Shown here one piece after another: positions 1 to 8,044 of a stretch of 64,000 nt of DNA. The DNA is from Clostridia bacterium (lineage in GTDB: Bacteria; Bacillota; Clostridia; Oscillospirales; RGIG8002). The stretch is taken from assembly GCA_017620395.1 (NCBI GenBank), contig JAFZQJ010000013.1, forward strand, positions 1 through 64,000, given 5' to 3'. Made by a program: the position numbers and the translations under genes. A model generated the notes under the pieces. It was not told where the DNA came from. It saw only the letters and a list, made by a program, of their open reading frames with translations, and ran no database searches. Within the stretch, counting starts at the first letter, position 1. Each line of letters starts with the position of its first letter.

Positions 1-604
1 AACGACGATCACGAACCTGATCAACCGCTTCTACGACATCGCGGACGGCAAGATCCGCTACGACGGGATCAACATAAACAAGATCAAAAAAGCCGATCTG
101 CGCCAGTCGCTCGGGATCGTTCTGCAGGACACGAACCTCTTCTCCGGCACGGTGATGGACAACATCCGCTACGGGCGGCTCGACGCGACGGACGAGGAGT
201 GCCGCGAGGCGGCGCGGCTCGCGGGCGCGGACGATTTCATCACGCGACTGCCGAACAGCTACGACACCGAGCTTGCGAACAACGGCGCGAACCTCTCGCA
301 GGGACAGCGCCAGCTCATCTCCATCGCGCGCGCCGCCGTCGCCGATCCGCCCGTAATGATACTCGACGAGGCGACCTCCTCCATCGACACCCGCACCGAA
401 GCCATCGTTCAGCGCGGCATGGATAAGCTGATGGAAGGCCGCACCGTCTTCGTCATCGCGCACCGCCTCTCCACCGTCATGAACTCCGACGTCATCATGG
501 TGCTCGACCACGGCAGGATAATCGAGCGCGGCACGCACAAGGACCTTCTCGCGCAGAAGGGCACGTATTACCAGCTTTACACCGGCGCGTTCGAGCTTGA
601 ATAA
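1..604 (+). CDS. ABC exporter, C-terminal part of ATPase domain (5'-truncated)
   Basis: About 200 residues of the nucleotide-binding domain of an ABC transporter are present; the start lies upstream of the window. The first bases encode TTITNLINRFYD, the residues directly after a Walker A lysine, so the window cuts the gene inside the P-loop. Still visible are the Q-loop (VLQDTNLF), the signature LSQGQRQ, Walker B (VMILDEATSSID) and the switch histidine in AHRLSTV. The spacing and the ATSSID sequence fit the ABCB/MdlB type of exporter, in which a six-helix membrane domain precedes the ATPase domain. The substrate cannot be told. The stop is 41 bases before typA, which may be read from the same transcript. 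Confidence 0.93.
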   Translation, partial: TTITNLINRFYDIADGKIRYDGININKIKKADLRQSLGIVLQDTNLFSGTVMDNIRYGRLDATDEECREAARLAGADDFITRLPNSYDTELANNGANLSQGQRQLISIARAAVADPPVMILDEATSSIDTRTEAIVQRGMDKLMEGRTVFVIAHRLSTVMNSDVIMVLDHGRIIERGTHKDLLAQKGTYYQLYTGAFELE

Positions 605-645
605 GCCCGCGGACCAACGGCGTTTACATTTTGGGAAGTGAAACT

Positions 646-2460
646 ATGAAAAACATACGCAACGTCGCGATAATCGCGCACGTCGACCACGGCAAGACCA
701 CGCTCGTTGACGAAATGCTCAAGCAGAGCGGCGTCTTCCGCGAGAACCAGTCGGTCAAGGAGCGCGTCATGGACTCCGGCGACCTCGAGCGCGAGCGCGG
801 GATAACCATTCTCGCGAAGAACACCGCCGTAACCTACGGCGGCGTGAAGATCAATATCGTCGACACCCCCGGCCACGCCGATTTCGGAGGCGAGGTCGAG
901 CGCATACTGAAAATGGTCAACGGAGTCATCCTGCTCGTCGACGCCGCCGAAGGTCCGATGCCGCAGACCCGCTTCGTCCTTCAGCGCGCGCTGGAGCTTG
1001 GGCACCGCGTCATAGTTGTCGTCAACAAGATAGACCGCCCCGACCAGCGCATACACGAGGTCGTCGACGAGATACTCGAGCTGCTCATCGACCTCAACGC
1101 CACCGACGACCAGCTCGACAGCCCGATGCTCTTCTGCTCGGCGCGGCAGGGCACGGCGTCCTTCTCGCCGGAGGCGCCCGGCACAGATCTCAAGCCGCTT
1201 TTCGACACGATACTCGAATACATCCCCGCGCCCGAAGACAACGACGAAGGGCCATTCCAGATGCTCGTTTCGTCCGTCGACTACAACGAATACGTCGGCC
1301 GCATCGCGATCGGCAGGATCGAGCGCGGCGTGATTAAGCAGAATCAGGACATCGTCGTCTGCAACTACCACGAGGAGCGCAGTCCGAAGCGCGTGAAGGT
1401 CTCCAACATCTTCGAGTTCGACGGGCTGAGCAGGATCCCGGTCACGGAATCATCCTCCGGAAACATAATCGCGATAAGCGGCATCGGCGACATCACGATA
1501 GGCGACACCATCTGCGCGCCGGAAACGCCGGAGGCGCTCCCCTTCGTGAAGATCTCCGCGCCGACGATGGAGATGACCTTCTCGGTCAACGACAGCCCCT
1601 ACGCGGGACGCGACGGCAAGTACGTCACCACCCGCAACATACGCGACCGCCTCATGCGCGAAACGCTCAAGGACGTTTCGCTCAAGGTCAGCGAGGTGCC
1701 GAACAGCGACAGCTTCAACGTAGCCGGCCGCGGCGAGATGCACCTGAGCATACTCATCGAAACGATGCGCCGCGAGGGCTACGAATTCCAGGTCAGCCCC
1801 CCGCGTATCCTCAACCGCGAGATCGACGGAGTGCTCTGCGAACCGGTCGAGCGCGTCGCGATAGACGTTCCCGCCGACGCGGTCGGCTCCGTCATCGAGA
1901 AGCTCGGCGGCCGCAAGGGCGAGCTGCTTGAAATGAACCCCGTCGGCAGCCGCATGAAGCTCGAGTTCTTCGTCCCGTCGCGCGGACTTTTCGGTTACCG
2001 CAACGAGTTCCTCACCGACACAAAGGGCGAGGGCATCATGAGCTCCGTTTTCGAACGCTACGAGCCCTTCAAGGGCGAGATAAAGCGCCGCAACACCGGC
2101 TCGCTTATCGCCTTCGAGACCGGCGACGCCGTCGCCTACGGCATCTGGTGCGTGCAGGACCGCGGGCAGATGTTCATCGCGCCCGGCACGCCCGTCTACG
2201 GCGGTATGATAGTCGGCGAGTGCGCGAAGACGGAGGACATCACCGTCAACGTCTGCAAGACGAAGCACCTGACCAACACCCGCGCCGCCGGAAGCGACGA
2301 GGCGCTCCGCCTCGTGCCTCCGCGCATCATGTCGCTTGAACAGTGCCTCGAGTTCCTCGCGGACGACGAGCTGCTGGAGGTAACGCCCCACAGCCTGCGC
2401 CTGCGCAAGAGCATACTCGACCACCAGAACAGGATGAAGGCGCTGAAAAAGAAAGCCTGA
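646..2460 (+). CDS. typA: Ribosome-associated GTPase BipA/TypA
   Basis: 604 residues, the usual length of this translational GTPase, which binds the 70S ribosome and helps 50S assembly and stress adaptation. The G1 motif HVDHGKTT lies at residues 12-19, DTPGHADF at about 73-80 and NKID at 127-130, followed by EF-G-like domains III and V and the BipA-specific C-terminal domain, which ends in a lysine-rich tail. An in-frame TTG lies 15 bases upstream, but ATG at 646 is preferred because a GGGAAGTG ribosome binding site lies just before it. The following acetyltransferase gene starts 5 bases after the stop. Confidence 0.96.
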   Translation: MKNIRNVAIIAHVDHGKTTLVDEMLKQSGVFRENQSVKERVMDSGDLERERGITILAKNTAVTYGGVKINIVDTPGHADFGGEVERILKMVNGVILLVDAAEGPMPQTRFVLQRALELGHRVIVVVNKIDRPDQRIHEVVDEILELLIDLNATDDQLDSPMLFCSARQGTASFSPEAPGTDLKPLFDTILEYIPAPEDNDEGPFQMLVSSVDYNEYVGRIAIGRIERGVIKQNQDIVVCNYHEERSPKRVKVSNIFEFDGLSRIPVTESSSGNIIAISGIGDITIGDTICAPETPEALPFVKISAPTMEMTFSVNDSPYAGRDGKYVTTRNIRDRLMRETLKDVSLKVSEVPNSDSFNVAGRGEMHLSILIETMRREGYEFQVSPPRILNREIDGVLCEPVERVAIDVPADAVGSVIEKLGGRKGELLEMNPVGSRMKLEFFVPSRGLFGYRNEFLTDTKGEGIMSSVFERYEPFKGEIKRRNTGSLIAFETGDAVAYGIWCVQDRGQMFIAPGTPVYGGMIVGECAKTEDITVNVCKTKHLTNTRAAGSDEALRLVPPRIMSLEQCLEFLADDELLEVTPHSLRLRKSILDHQNRMKALKKKA

Positions 2461-2464
2461 CCTT

Positions 2465-2974
2465 ATGCTTGAAATGAGAACCGCACGCGCGGAGGATATC
2501 GACCGCATTATGGAGGTCTACGCCGCCGCGCAGGAGTATATGATCGCCTCCGGCAACCCGACGCAGTGGCGCCGCGCGTATCCGGCGCGGGAGCTTATCG
2601 AAGACGACGTCGCCGCCGGCCGCTGCCGCGTGCTGACGGAGGGCGGCGAGATACACGCCGTCGCCGCGATATGCGCGGGCGAAGACCCCGCCTATCTCGG
2701 CATCGTCGGAAAGTGGCTCAACGACGAGCCGTATATCGCGATCCACCGCATCGCGAGCGACGGAAAATGCCGCGGCGTTTTCCGCTTCGTCGCCGACGAG
2801 TGCAAGCGGATCAGCGATAACGTCCGCGTGGATACGCACGAAAACAACCGCAAGATGCGGGAGAATATCGCCGCCTGCGGCTTCGTGCACTGCGGCACCG
2901 TCTTCATGGCGGACGGCTCCCCGCGCCTCGCGTTCCACTGGAGCAGAGAATACGAAAAGGAGCAAGCGAAATGA
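2465..2974 (+). CDS. GNAT family N-acetyltransferase
   Basis: 169 residues with the GNAT fold. The N-terminal MRTARAEDIDRIMEVY is the usual beta1-alpha1 start, and the acetyl-CoA binding half is around residues 95-150 (RIASDGKCRGVFRFV, then RVDTHENNRKMRENIAACGF, the typical beta4-alpha4 end). The pyrophosphate loop is a degenerate form of the R-x-x-G-x-G/A motif. The substrate is unknown; GNAT enzymes acetylate small amines, antibiotics or protein N-termini. It is coupled to typA (4-base gap) and overlaps the next gene by 4 bases, so all are probably co-transcribed. A second in-frame ATG lies 9 bases downstream and cannot be excluded as the start. Confidence 0.85.
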   Translation: MLEMRTARAEDIDRIMEVYAAAQEYMIASGNPTQWRRAYPARELIEDDVAAGRCRVLTEGGEIHAVAAICAGEDPAYLGIVGKWLNDEPYIAIHRIASDGKCRGVFRFVADECKRISDNVRVDTHENNRKMRENIAACGFVHCGTVFMADGSPRLAFHWSREYEKEQAK

Positions 2975-3456
2975 AAACCGCAATCGTCTACTTCTCCCTT
3001 AACGGCAACACCGAGTTTGTCGCAAGCGAACTCGCCGCGAAGCTCGGCGCAGACGTTATACGCCTCGCACCGAAAAAGGCGTTCCCCGACAGCGGCTTCA
3101 AAAAGTTCCTGTGGGGCGGCAAAAGCGCCGTCATGAAGGAAAAGCCCGAGCTCGAGCCGTATGAGTTCGACTCGGAAAAGTACGGCCGCGTGATCTTCGG
3201 CACTCCCGTCTGGGCGAGCCGCTTCACGCCGCCGATACGCACCTTCATCGCCGACAACGCCGACGCGCTGAAGGGCAAGCGCTTCGCCGCATTCACCTGC
3301 TTCTCCGGCGGCGGCGCGGACAAGGCGCTCGCGCGGCTGAAGGAGCTGCTCGGCGCCGACCTCGACGCGGAGCTTATCCTCGTCGACCCGAAGGACAAGC
3401 CCTCCGACGGAAACGCCGCGAAGATCGCGGAGTTCTGCGAAAAGCTCGGCGAGTAA
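2971..3456 (+). CDS. Flavodoxin-like FMN protein
   Basis: 161 residues. The N-terminus MKTAIVYFSLNGNTEFVA is the flavodoxin phosphate-binding loop (S-x-N-G-N-T) that holds FMN. VIFGTPVWASRFTPPIRTFI, at about residues 71-90, is the second flavin loop of the flavodoxin/NADPH-dependent FMN reductase superfamily. It may shuttle electrons or act as a small quinone or flavin reductase; the partner cannot be read from the sequence. A clear AAGGAG precedes the ATG, which overlaps the stop of the acetyltransferase gene (ATGA). A terminator follows directly. Confidence 0.88.
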   Translation: MKTAIVYFSLNGNTEFVASELAAKLGADVIRLAPKKAFPDSGFKKFLWGGKSAVMKEKPELEPYEFDSEKYGRVIFGTPVWASRFTPPIRTFIADNADALKGKRFAAFTCFSGGGADKALARLKELLGADLDAELILVDPKDKPSDGNAAKIAEFCEKLGE

Positions 3457-3467
3457 AAAATGATACG

Positions 3468-3498
3468 AAAAAAGCGGAGCGTTATGCTCCGCTTTTTA
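3468..3498 (+). terminator. Rho-independent terminator, probably bidirectional
   Basis: Stem GCGGAGC (3474-3480), 5-base loop and GCTCCGC (3486-3492), followed by TTTTT and preceded by AAAAAA. It lies between the + strand flavodoxin gene and the - strand gene ending at 3536, so it can end both transcripts. Confidence 0.85.
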
Positions 3499-3535
3499 TT
3501 ATGCCTGTTGCGTTTTTCCTTCGCGCGCGCCGCCG

Positions 3536-3958
3536 CTATTCCTCGGGCGACCATGACGGCTGAAGCTCGTCTATCTGCAGGAAGCCGTCCGCCTTCGCGG
3601 CGATCTGGTACTTATCCTCATAGACTATCTCGCCGGGCGTGTTCGTATAGACGAGGAAGTACGGATGCTCGTACCTTTCGAGCAGCCACAGCGCGGGACG
3701 TATCATTTTCATCATCTCGGCGGAGTTCTCCGTCTTGAACCAGCATACGACCGGCTCGCGGTTTCTGCACTGGGGAGGCCACGGGAGATTCTCCGCGAAC
3801 CAGGCGTCGATCTCTTTGAAAAGGTCGGCGTCCTCCGCCTCCATAACGTCGTTCTGAACGAGCTGCCAGCACATACTGAACACGCCCTTGGCGTGCATGG
3901 TGTTCCTCGCCAGCTCCTTGCCCTGAATGCGCACGTATTTGAAGTTGAGATTACTCAT
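3536..3958 (-). CDS. Conserved-looking protein of unknown function
   Basis: 140 residues, not recognised. It is soluble, with no signal peptide or membrane segment. It is rich in Trp, Cys and Pro, with features such as CWQLVQND, ENLPWPPQCRNREPVVCWF and PYFLVYTNTPGEIVYEDKY. The three cysteines are too far apart for an obvious metal site. A GGGGGAG ribosome binding site precedes the ATG. Its start is 20 bases after the stop of the phosphatase lipoprotein gene on the same strand, so the two are probably co-transcribed. Codon use matches its neighbours. Confidence 0.7.
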   Translation of the reverse strand: MSNLNFKYVRIQGKELARNTMHAKGVFSMCWQLVQNDVMEAEDADLFKEIDAWFAENLPWPPQCRNREPVVCWFKTENSAEMMKMIRPALWLLERYEHPYFLVYTNTPGEIVYEDKYQIAAKADGFLQIDELQPSWSPEE

Positions 3959-3978
3959 CGGTTTCCGCTCCCCCCGTA

Positions 3979-5133
3979 TCAGCCGGCTATAAACGCCTCG
4001 ATCTTCGCGATCTGCCCGTCGGTAAGGCCGCCGCGGCGGAGGTAGTTCTCGCCGCCCTTTTTAAGGTCGAGCGTGTTGATATCCGTTCCCTTCTCCGCTT
4101 CGCACATGCAGTAGAGGAAGTCGTCGACGTTGCCCTTGACCGCCTCGTATTTATCGGGCATTCCCTCTTTGGTTATGCCGTAGTAATTATAATAGGTGAT
4201 CATATAGTCGTCGACGATCTCCTGAGCGGAGGCGCCGGCGAGCGCGAGCAGCAGCGCGCAGACGAAGCCGGTCCTGTCCTTGCCCTCGACGCAGTGGATG
4301 AGCACGCGGCCGCCGTTTTCGGTCATTTTGACGAAGGCGTCCGATACGACCTGCGCGAACCCGTCCGCGCGGTAGTTGGCGTTCAGCGCCATCAGCAGGA
4401 CGTTGCCCTCTTTATAGAGCGAGTCGTAGTATTCGGAAACGAAGTCCTCCTTCTCGGTATGCGCCTTATACTTCGTTTCGTTATCCGAGAGGTTGAGCAC
4501 GAATCTGACGCCGTATTCCTCGGCGAATCTGTTCGCGTACGCCGCGCGGTTGTGCTGGTTGTCGCAGGGGGACGCGGAGCGGTAGAAGCCGCCCTTCTTC
4601 AGATTTCCGCCGACGACCTCGCGGAAGTTGGCGAACATAATATCTGAGTCGAACTCCTCGCGCAGATCGGAATAGTCCAGCGCGTAGAGCTCCTGAACCG
4701 CCATGTACTTGCCCCGCTCCCTCAGCGTGACCGTGACCTTGGAGGATTCCGTCATTTCGAACTCCTCCCAGGTGGACGCGCCGTAGTTGCGCGCGATGAC
4801 GACGTGGGGGTAGCCGGGATAGCCGCAGGCGAGCATTTCTCCCACCGGCACGTAGTAGCCGGAGTAATACGGGACGTCTTCGTAGCTCTTGCCGTTATCG
4901 AAGGCTATGTCGACGCTGTCGCCGAAGGCGAAGCCGAGCGCGTTGAATCCGTCGATCGTAAGGTCTATATAGACGTTGCCGAATTCCTCGTCTCTGACGA
5001 CTCCTATCTCGCCGGTGGTAACGGCCTCGCCGGGCTCTTCGTTACTGCCGCCGCAGCCGCCGAGGGCGAGCGCGGAAAGCATCAGAGCCGCCGCGATCAG
5101 GAGTGATATTATTCTCTTTGTTTTGCAACGCAT
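3979..5133 (-). CDS. Surface lipoprotein with protein-tyrosine-phosphatase domain
   Basis: 384 residues. A lipoprotein signal with lipobox LGGC near residue 27 places the protein on the outer face of the membrane. Residues about 40-145 (beginning GEIGVVRDEEFGNVYIDL and including VVIARNYGAS) resemble the C-terminal domain of SAM hydroxide adenosyltransferases. From about 165 onward the protein has the fold of Y_phosphatase3-type phosphatases, with the P-loop HCVEGKDRTG, whose Cys and Arg are the nucleophile and phosphate-binding residues, and an upstream segment RSASPCDN as in that family. The expected activity is dephosphorylation of phosphotyrosine or a phospho-lipid or inositol outside the cell. 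AAAGGGGA precedes the ATG. The domain assignment of the N-terminal part is less certain than that of the phosphatase. Confidence 0.85.
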   Translation of the reverse strand: MRCKTKRIISLLIAAALMLSALALGGCGGSNEEPGEAVTTGEIGVVRDEEFGNVYIDLTIDGFNALGFAFGDSVDIAFDNGKSYEDVPYYSGYYVPVGEMLACGYPGYPHVVIARNYGASTWEEFEMTESSKVTVTLRERGKYMAVQELYALDYSDLREEFDSDIMFANFREVVGGNLKKGGFYRSASPCDNQHNRAAYANRFAEEYGVRFVLNLSDNETKYKAHTEKEDFVSEYYDSLYKEGNVLLMALNANYRADGFAQVVSDAFVKMTENGGRVLIHCVEGKDRTGFVCALLLALAGASAQEIVDDYMITYYNYYGITKEGMPDKYEAVKGNVDDFLYCMCEAEKGTDINTLDLKKGGENYLRRGGLTDGQIAKIEAFIAG

Positions 5134-5159
5134 AACGATTTCCCCTTTGCGTAATTCAG

Positions 5160-5190
5160 AAACAGCGGAGCGCGCGCTCCGCTGTTTTGT
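5160..5190 (-). terminator. Terminator of the diguanylate cyclase gene
   Basis: Inverted repeat AACAGCGGAGCG/CGCTCCGCTGTT (5161-5172 and 5175-5186), lying between the end of the cyclase gene and the start of the phosphatase gene, both on the minus strand. A short T run follows on the minus strand. Confidence 0.75.
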
Positions 5191-5193
5191 TAT

Positions 5194-6588
5194 TTATTTA
5201 TCCGAGACGGACTTGGCGTCGTCGTCTTCCTCGTAGTTGCGGCGGCGGTCGCCGAACTGCTTATAGTAGTTGCCCTTGTTCTGATACATCGCCTCGTCGG
5301 CGCGCTTGAAGACTTCCTTGAACGCGGCGTCTTCGCCCGGGCGGTAGACCGCGCCGCCGCCGGAGAAGGAGAGCGTCATCGCGTAACGCTTCTCTTCGGC
5401 GTTGAACTTCTCCACAAGCTCGCCGATCTGAAGGAGCTTGGCGTCCAGCTCGTTCTCGGTGGTTGAGCCGAGTATGACGATGAATTCGTCGCCGCCGATG
5501 CGGAAGATCTGCTCGCCGCTGAATACGCGGCGGATCATCGCCGCGGCGTCTACTATGATGCGGTCGCCGCATTCGTGGCCGTAGTTGTCGTTCGTGGTCT
5601 TCAGACCGTTGACATCGAAGACGGCTATCGCGAAGGAGGCGGTGCCGTTGTATATCCTGCTGTTGAGCTCCTTGACGTAGTCGAGGTACGCTGTCTTGTT
5701 CGCGACGCCGGTCATGGAGTCGGTGTACGCCTGCTCGTGCGCATACTGCATATACGCCTGGAGCTTGCCGCGCATGGCGTGGATCTTGCCGCTGAGCTCG
5801 CCGATGGTATCGCCGGATTCGTTCTCCTCCGGCGCCGCGTCCGAGTAACCGGGGCGCACGCGGATCTCGTTCGAGAGCTTCTCGACGTCGCCGGAGAGCG
5901 TCTGCATTTCGGAATTGAGCTCGCGGATGCGGCGGCGGAGCTGGCCGGTCAGAAGCAGCATTATCGCGGCGCCGACGACCAGCGAAAGCGCGCTGCCGAT
6001 AACGACGAATTTCGTATGCGCGGCGATCTGCTCATCGAACCAGTCGGCGACGAAGTCGACTCCGACGAGGCCGACGACCTTGCCGGAGAAGTTCTTGATC
6101 GGACTCCACGCGGTGTAAAAGCTGCCCCATTCGTCCTGATACTTCTCGGCGTCGACCGCGGAAACGCCGGTATTCCAAGCGGCGGCCTGCGAATCGGTGT
6201 CTACGACGCGCTTGCCGTAGAGTCCCGGGTTCACGGGGTCGGGATCGACGACGAATATGAAGTGATCGCCCTGTTTCTTGACGGTGTAAATATACTTGAT
6301 GTCGCTGTCCTTCTGCGCGCGCAGGACGTTCGTCAGATCGGAGTATATCCCGTCGTACTCCGGCGTTCCGGCGTTGTCGCCGTCTATTGTCGCGAAGGCG
6401 TCGCCGTCGAGCGAAGCGGCGACTGTATCGGCGACGGAGAGCATGTTCCTGCGGATCATTTCCTTCATCGACTTGCCGGACTGCGACATGAGCAGCAGTC
6501 CGAGCGTGACGTTCAGCGTAAGCAGAAGCACGCAGACTATGACCACGTACTGAGTCGTAATATTCAGCTTTCGTTTACGTTTCGTCAT
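5194..6588 (-). CDS. Membrane diguanylate cyclase, Cache-GGDEF
   Basis: 464 residues. There are two membrane helices (about 10-34 and 192-215), and the roughly 155 residues between them look like an extracellular Cache-type sensor (KYIYTVKKQGDHFIFVVDPD, then GSFYTAWSPIKN and GLVGVDF). A short coiled-coil linker leads to a GGDEF domain at about 285-445, with RIGGDEFIVIL (GGDEF at 365-369) intact, so it should make c-di-GMP from two GTP. The allosteric I-site RxxD expected five residues before GGDEF reads FSGE, so product inhibition by that site is absent. It ends in an acidic tail. It lies in the same minus-strand cluster as an EAL protein that would degrade c-di-GMP. Confidence 0.93.
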   Translation of the reverse strand: MTKRKRKLNITTQYVVIVCVLLLTLNVTLGLLLMSQSGKSMKEMIRRNMLSVADTVAASLDGDAFATIDGDNAGTPEYDGIYSDLTNVLRAQKDSDIKYIYTVKKQGDHFIFVVDPDPVNPGLYGKRVVDTDSQAAAWNTGVSAVDAEKYQDEWGSFYTAWSPIKNFSGKVVGLVGVDFVADWFDEQIAAHTKFVVIGSALSLVVGAAIMLLLTGQLRRRIRELNSEMQTLSGDVEKLSNEIRVRPGYSDAAPEENESGDTIGELSGKIHAMRGKLQAYMQYAHEQAYTDSMTGVANKTAYLDYVKELNSRIYNGTASFAIAVFDVNGLKTTNDNYGHECGDRIIVDAAAMIRRVFSGEQIFRIGGDEFIVILGSTTENELDAKLLQIGELVEKFNAEEKRYAMTLSFSGGGAVYRPGEDAAFKEVFKRADEAMYQNKGNYYKQFGDRRRNYEEDDDAKSVSDK

Positions 6589-6637
6589 ATATATCCCTTC
6601 AAAGCGGCGCGAACGCCGTTTAATTACAGCAAGAACG

Positions 6638-6643
6638 ATTATA
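6638..6643 (-). promoter_or_regulatory. Possible -10 box for the diguanylate cyclase gene
   Basis: TATAAT on the minus strand about 50 bases before the cyclase ATG. No good -35 box at normal spacing is seen. The leader holds a small hairpin GGCG-CGAA-CGCC. Confidence 0.4.
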
Positions 6644-6702
6644 CCATATTATCGCAAAAAAATCTACGGTTATTTTATTGAGTTTATATATCCGCGGAGC
6701 GA

Positions 6703-7638
6703 TCAGTGCTTCGTCGTCATTTCGAGCTCGATATTGAAGAAGCCGCCGCCGAGCTGATCCGGAAGTCTTTTGCCGCCGGGAACGGTTATCACGCCGCCGT
6801 CGGCGAAAACGAAGGCGAGCGTTTTTTCGGAACCGTATTTGAAGCCGCTTTCCGGCAGGTCCGCCCAGGCGAGCATTCCGCAGTTCCCGATGCTCCCGCG
6901 GATCGCGGCGACGGTTTCGGCGTCTACCGGCTTCTCGCTCTCGTAGACCGCGGGGCCGTCGTAACGCGAGGTCTTCGCGTTCGTTCCCGTGCCGTCGGGG
7001 TTGATCGTCAGCGTCGCGCGGGTGAAGCCGCCGTCCTCGCGTTCCTCCGCGTAGCGTATCTCCGTCAGCGCGGAAAGATCGGGAAGCGTCTCGCGTTCGC
7101 CCTTCAGGGCGGCGCGGAACGCGCCGGCAATCGCGACGCCGGCGTCGTAGGAGATTACCGGACACTGGTTGTCTGAAGCGCTTATCCGTTCGCCGGAGGC
7201 GTATCTTATATCCACGCTGCCGCCGAAGTTTTCCGGAAGGCCGTGGGTCTGCGAATGATAGCCGTTGTTTTTCGCAAGGCCGTGCTCACGCGCGAGGGCG
7301 GTCAGCTTCGGCATGATATTTTCCTTCAGCAGCGCCCACTCGCAGTGCGGCTCGTCGTAATCGGAATACTCGCGCGTTTCGAGGAAGACGAAGCTGCCGT
7401 CCCCGACCGGCGCGGCGAAGGCGGAAACGTAGTCCAGCCGGTCGGCGCCGTCGACGGCGAGCGTTCTGAACGCGCTCGTCACGTCGAAGAGAGTCATATC
7501 GCCGGAGGTTATCTCCTTCGGCGCCTTCGTGTCAATATAGGCGTCGGTGCCGCCGCAGACGCACGGAGGCGTCTTTTTTATTATTACTATGCCGTCGTCG
7601 ACGTCTTCATCTCGCTTTTTCTTCTTGAATATCGACAT
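6703..7638 (-). CDS. Unknown protein with paralogous C-terminal domain
   Basis: 311 residues, not recognised. The Lys-rich start (MSIFKKKKRDEDVDD) and the absence of a signal peptide suggest a cytoplasmic protein. The N-terminal half contains VCGGTDAYIDTKAP and the ladder-like LFDVTSAFRTL. The C-terminal part (about 205-311) follows the layout of the next upstream gene's product: a beta-rich half, then N-x-CGMLAWADLPES, a hydrophobic strand, DGG and VPGGKRLPD. Both therefore seem to carry one shared domain. A GGGGAGGGG ribosome binding site overlaps the end of the preceding gene, with 1 base between the genes, so the pair is translationally linked. Confidence 0.7.
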   Translation of the reverse strand: MSIFKKKKRDEDVDDGIVIIKKTPPCVCGGTDAYIDTKAPKEITSGDMTLFDVTSAFRTLAVDGADRLDYVSAFAAPVGDGSFVFLETREYSDYDEPHCEWALLKENIMPKLTALAREHGLAKNNGYHSQTHGLPENFGGSVDIRYASGERISASDNQCPVISYDAGVAIAGAFRAALKGERETLPDLSALTEIRYAEEREDGGFTRATLTINPDGTGTNAKTSRYDGPAVYESEKPVDAETVAAIRGSIGNCGMLAWADLPESGFKYGSEKTLAFVFADGGVITVPGGKRLPDQLGGGFFNIELEMTTKH

Positions 7639-7639
7639 A

Positions 7640-8038
7640 TTACCCCTCCCCGTTCAGCGTTTTATAAAGCCAGTCGCGCAGTTCGCGGAAACCGTTCGGA
7701 AAGTTCTGCGAGCCGTCGGCGCGTATGCGTTCGCCGTCCATGACCGCCTCGAGGCGGAACATTTCGCCGTCCAGCACACCGCGCGGGTGCTTGCCGTGAA
7801 AGCCGTTCCAAGAAGGCACGCCGCAGTCGTTCAGCGTATCCAGCGCAGTTTCCGCAGGGCAGGCCGCGCGTTTCTCGAGGCGGCGCTCCTCCCCGTCCGG
7901 CGCGCAGTAACGGTAGGTATACATCGACACTTCCGCTTCAGCGCCGAGGTTTTTTATTTCGTATTCGGTCATCCCGCGCATACCGCTTATCGAAAGCGTC
8001 AGCGTTTCGAACGAGACCGCCTTTTTCTTTTTGAACAT
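7640..8038 (-). CDS. Unknown protein, partner of the 311-residue protein
   Basis: 132 residues, not recognised. It starts MFKKKKAVSFETLTLSISG and carries CGVPSWNGFHGKHPRG, DGEMFRLEAVMDG and GSQNFPNGFRELRDWLY, an arrangement that recurs in simpler form at the C-terminus of the 311-residue protein encoded next. Start ATG is preceded by AAGGA. It lies between the EIIC-EAL gene (6 bases) and its paralogue (1 base), so it is likely part of one transcript with both. No catalytic motif can be named. Confidence 0.68.
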   Translation of the reverse strand: MFKKKKAVSFETLTLSISGMRGMTEYEIKNLGAEAEVSMYTYRYCAPDGEERRLEKRAACPAETALDTLNDCGVPSWNGFHGKHPRGVLDGEMFRLEAVMDGERIRADGSQNFPNGFRELRDWLYKTLNGEG

Positions 8039-8044
8039 AGCGTT

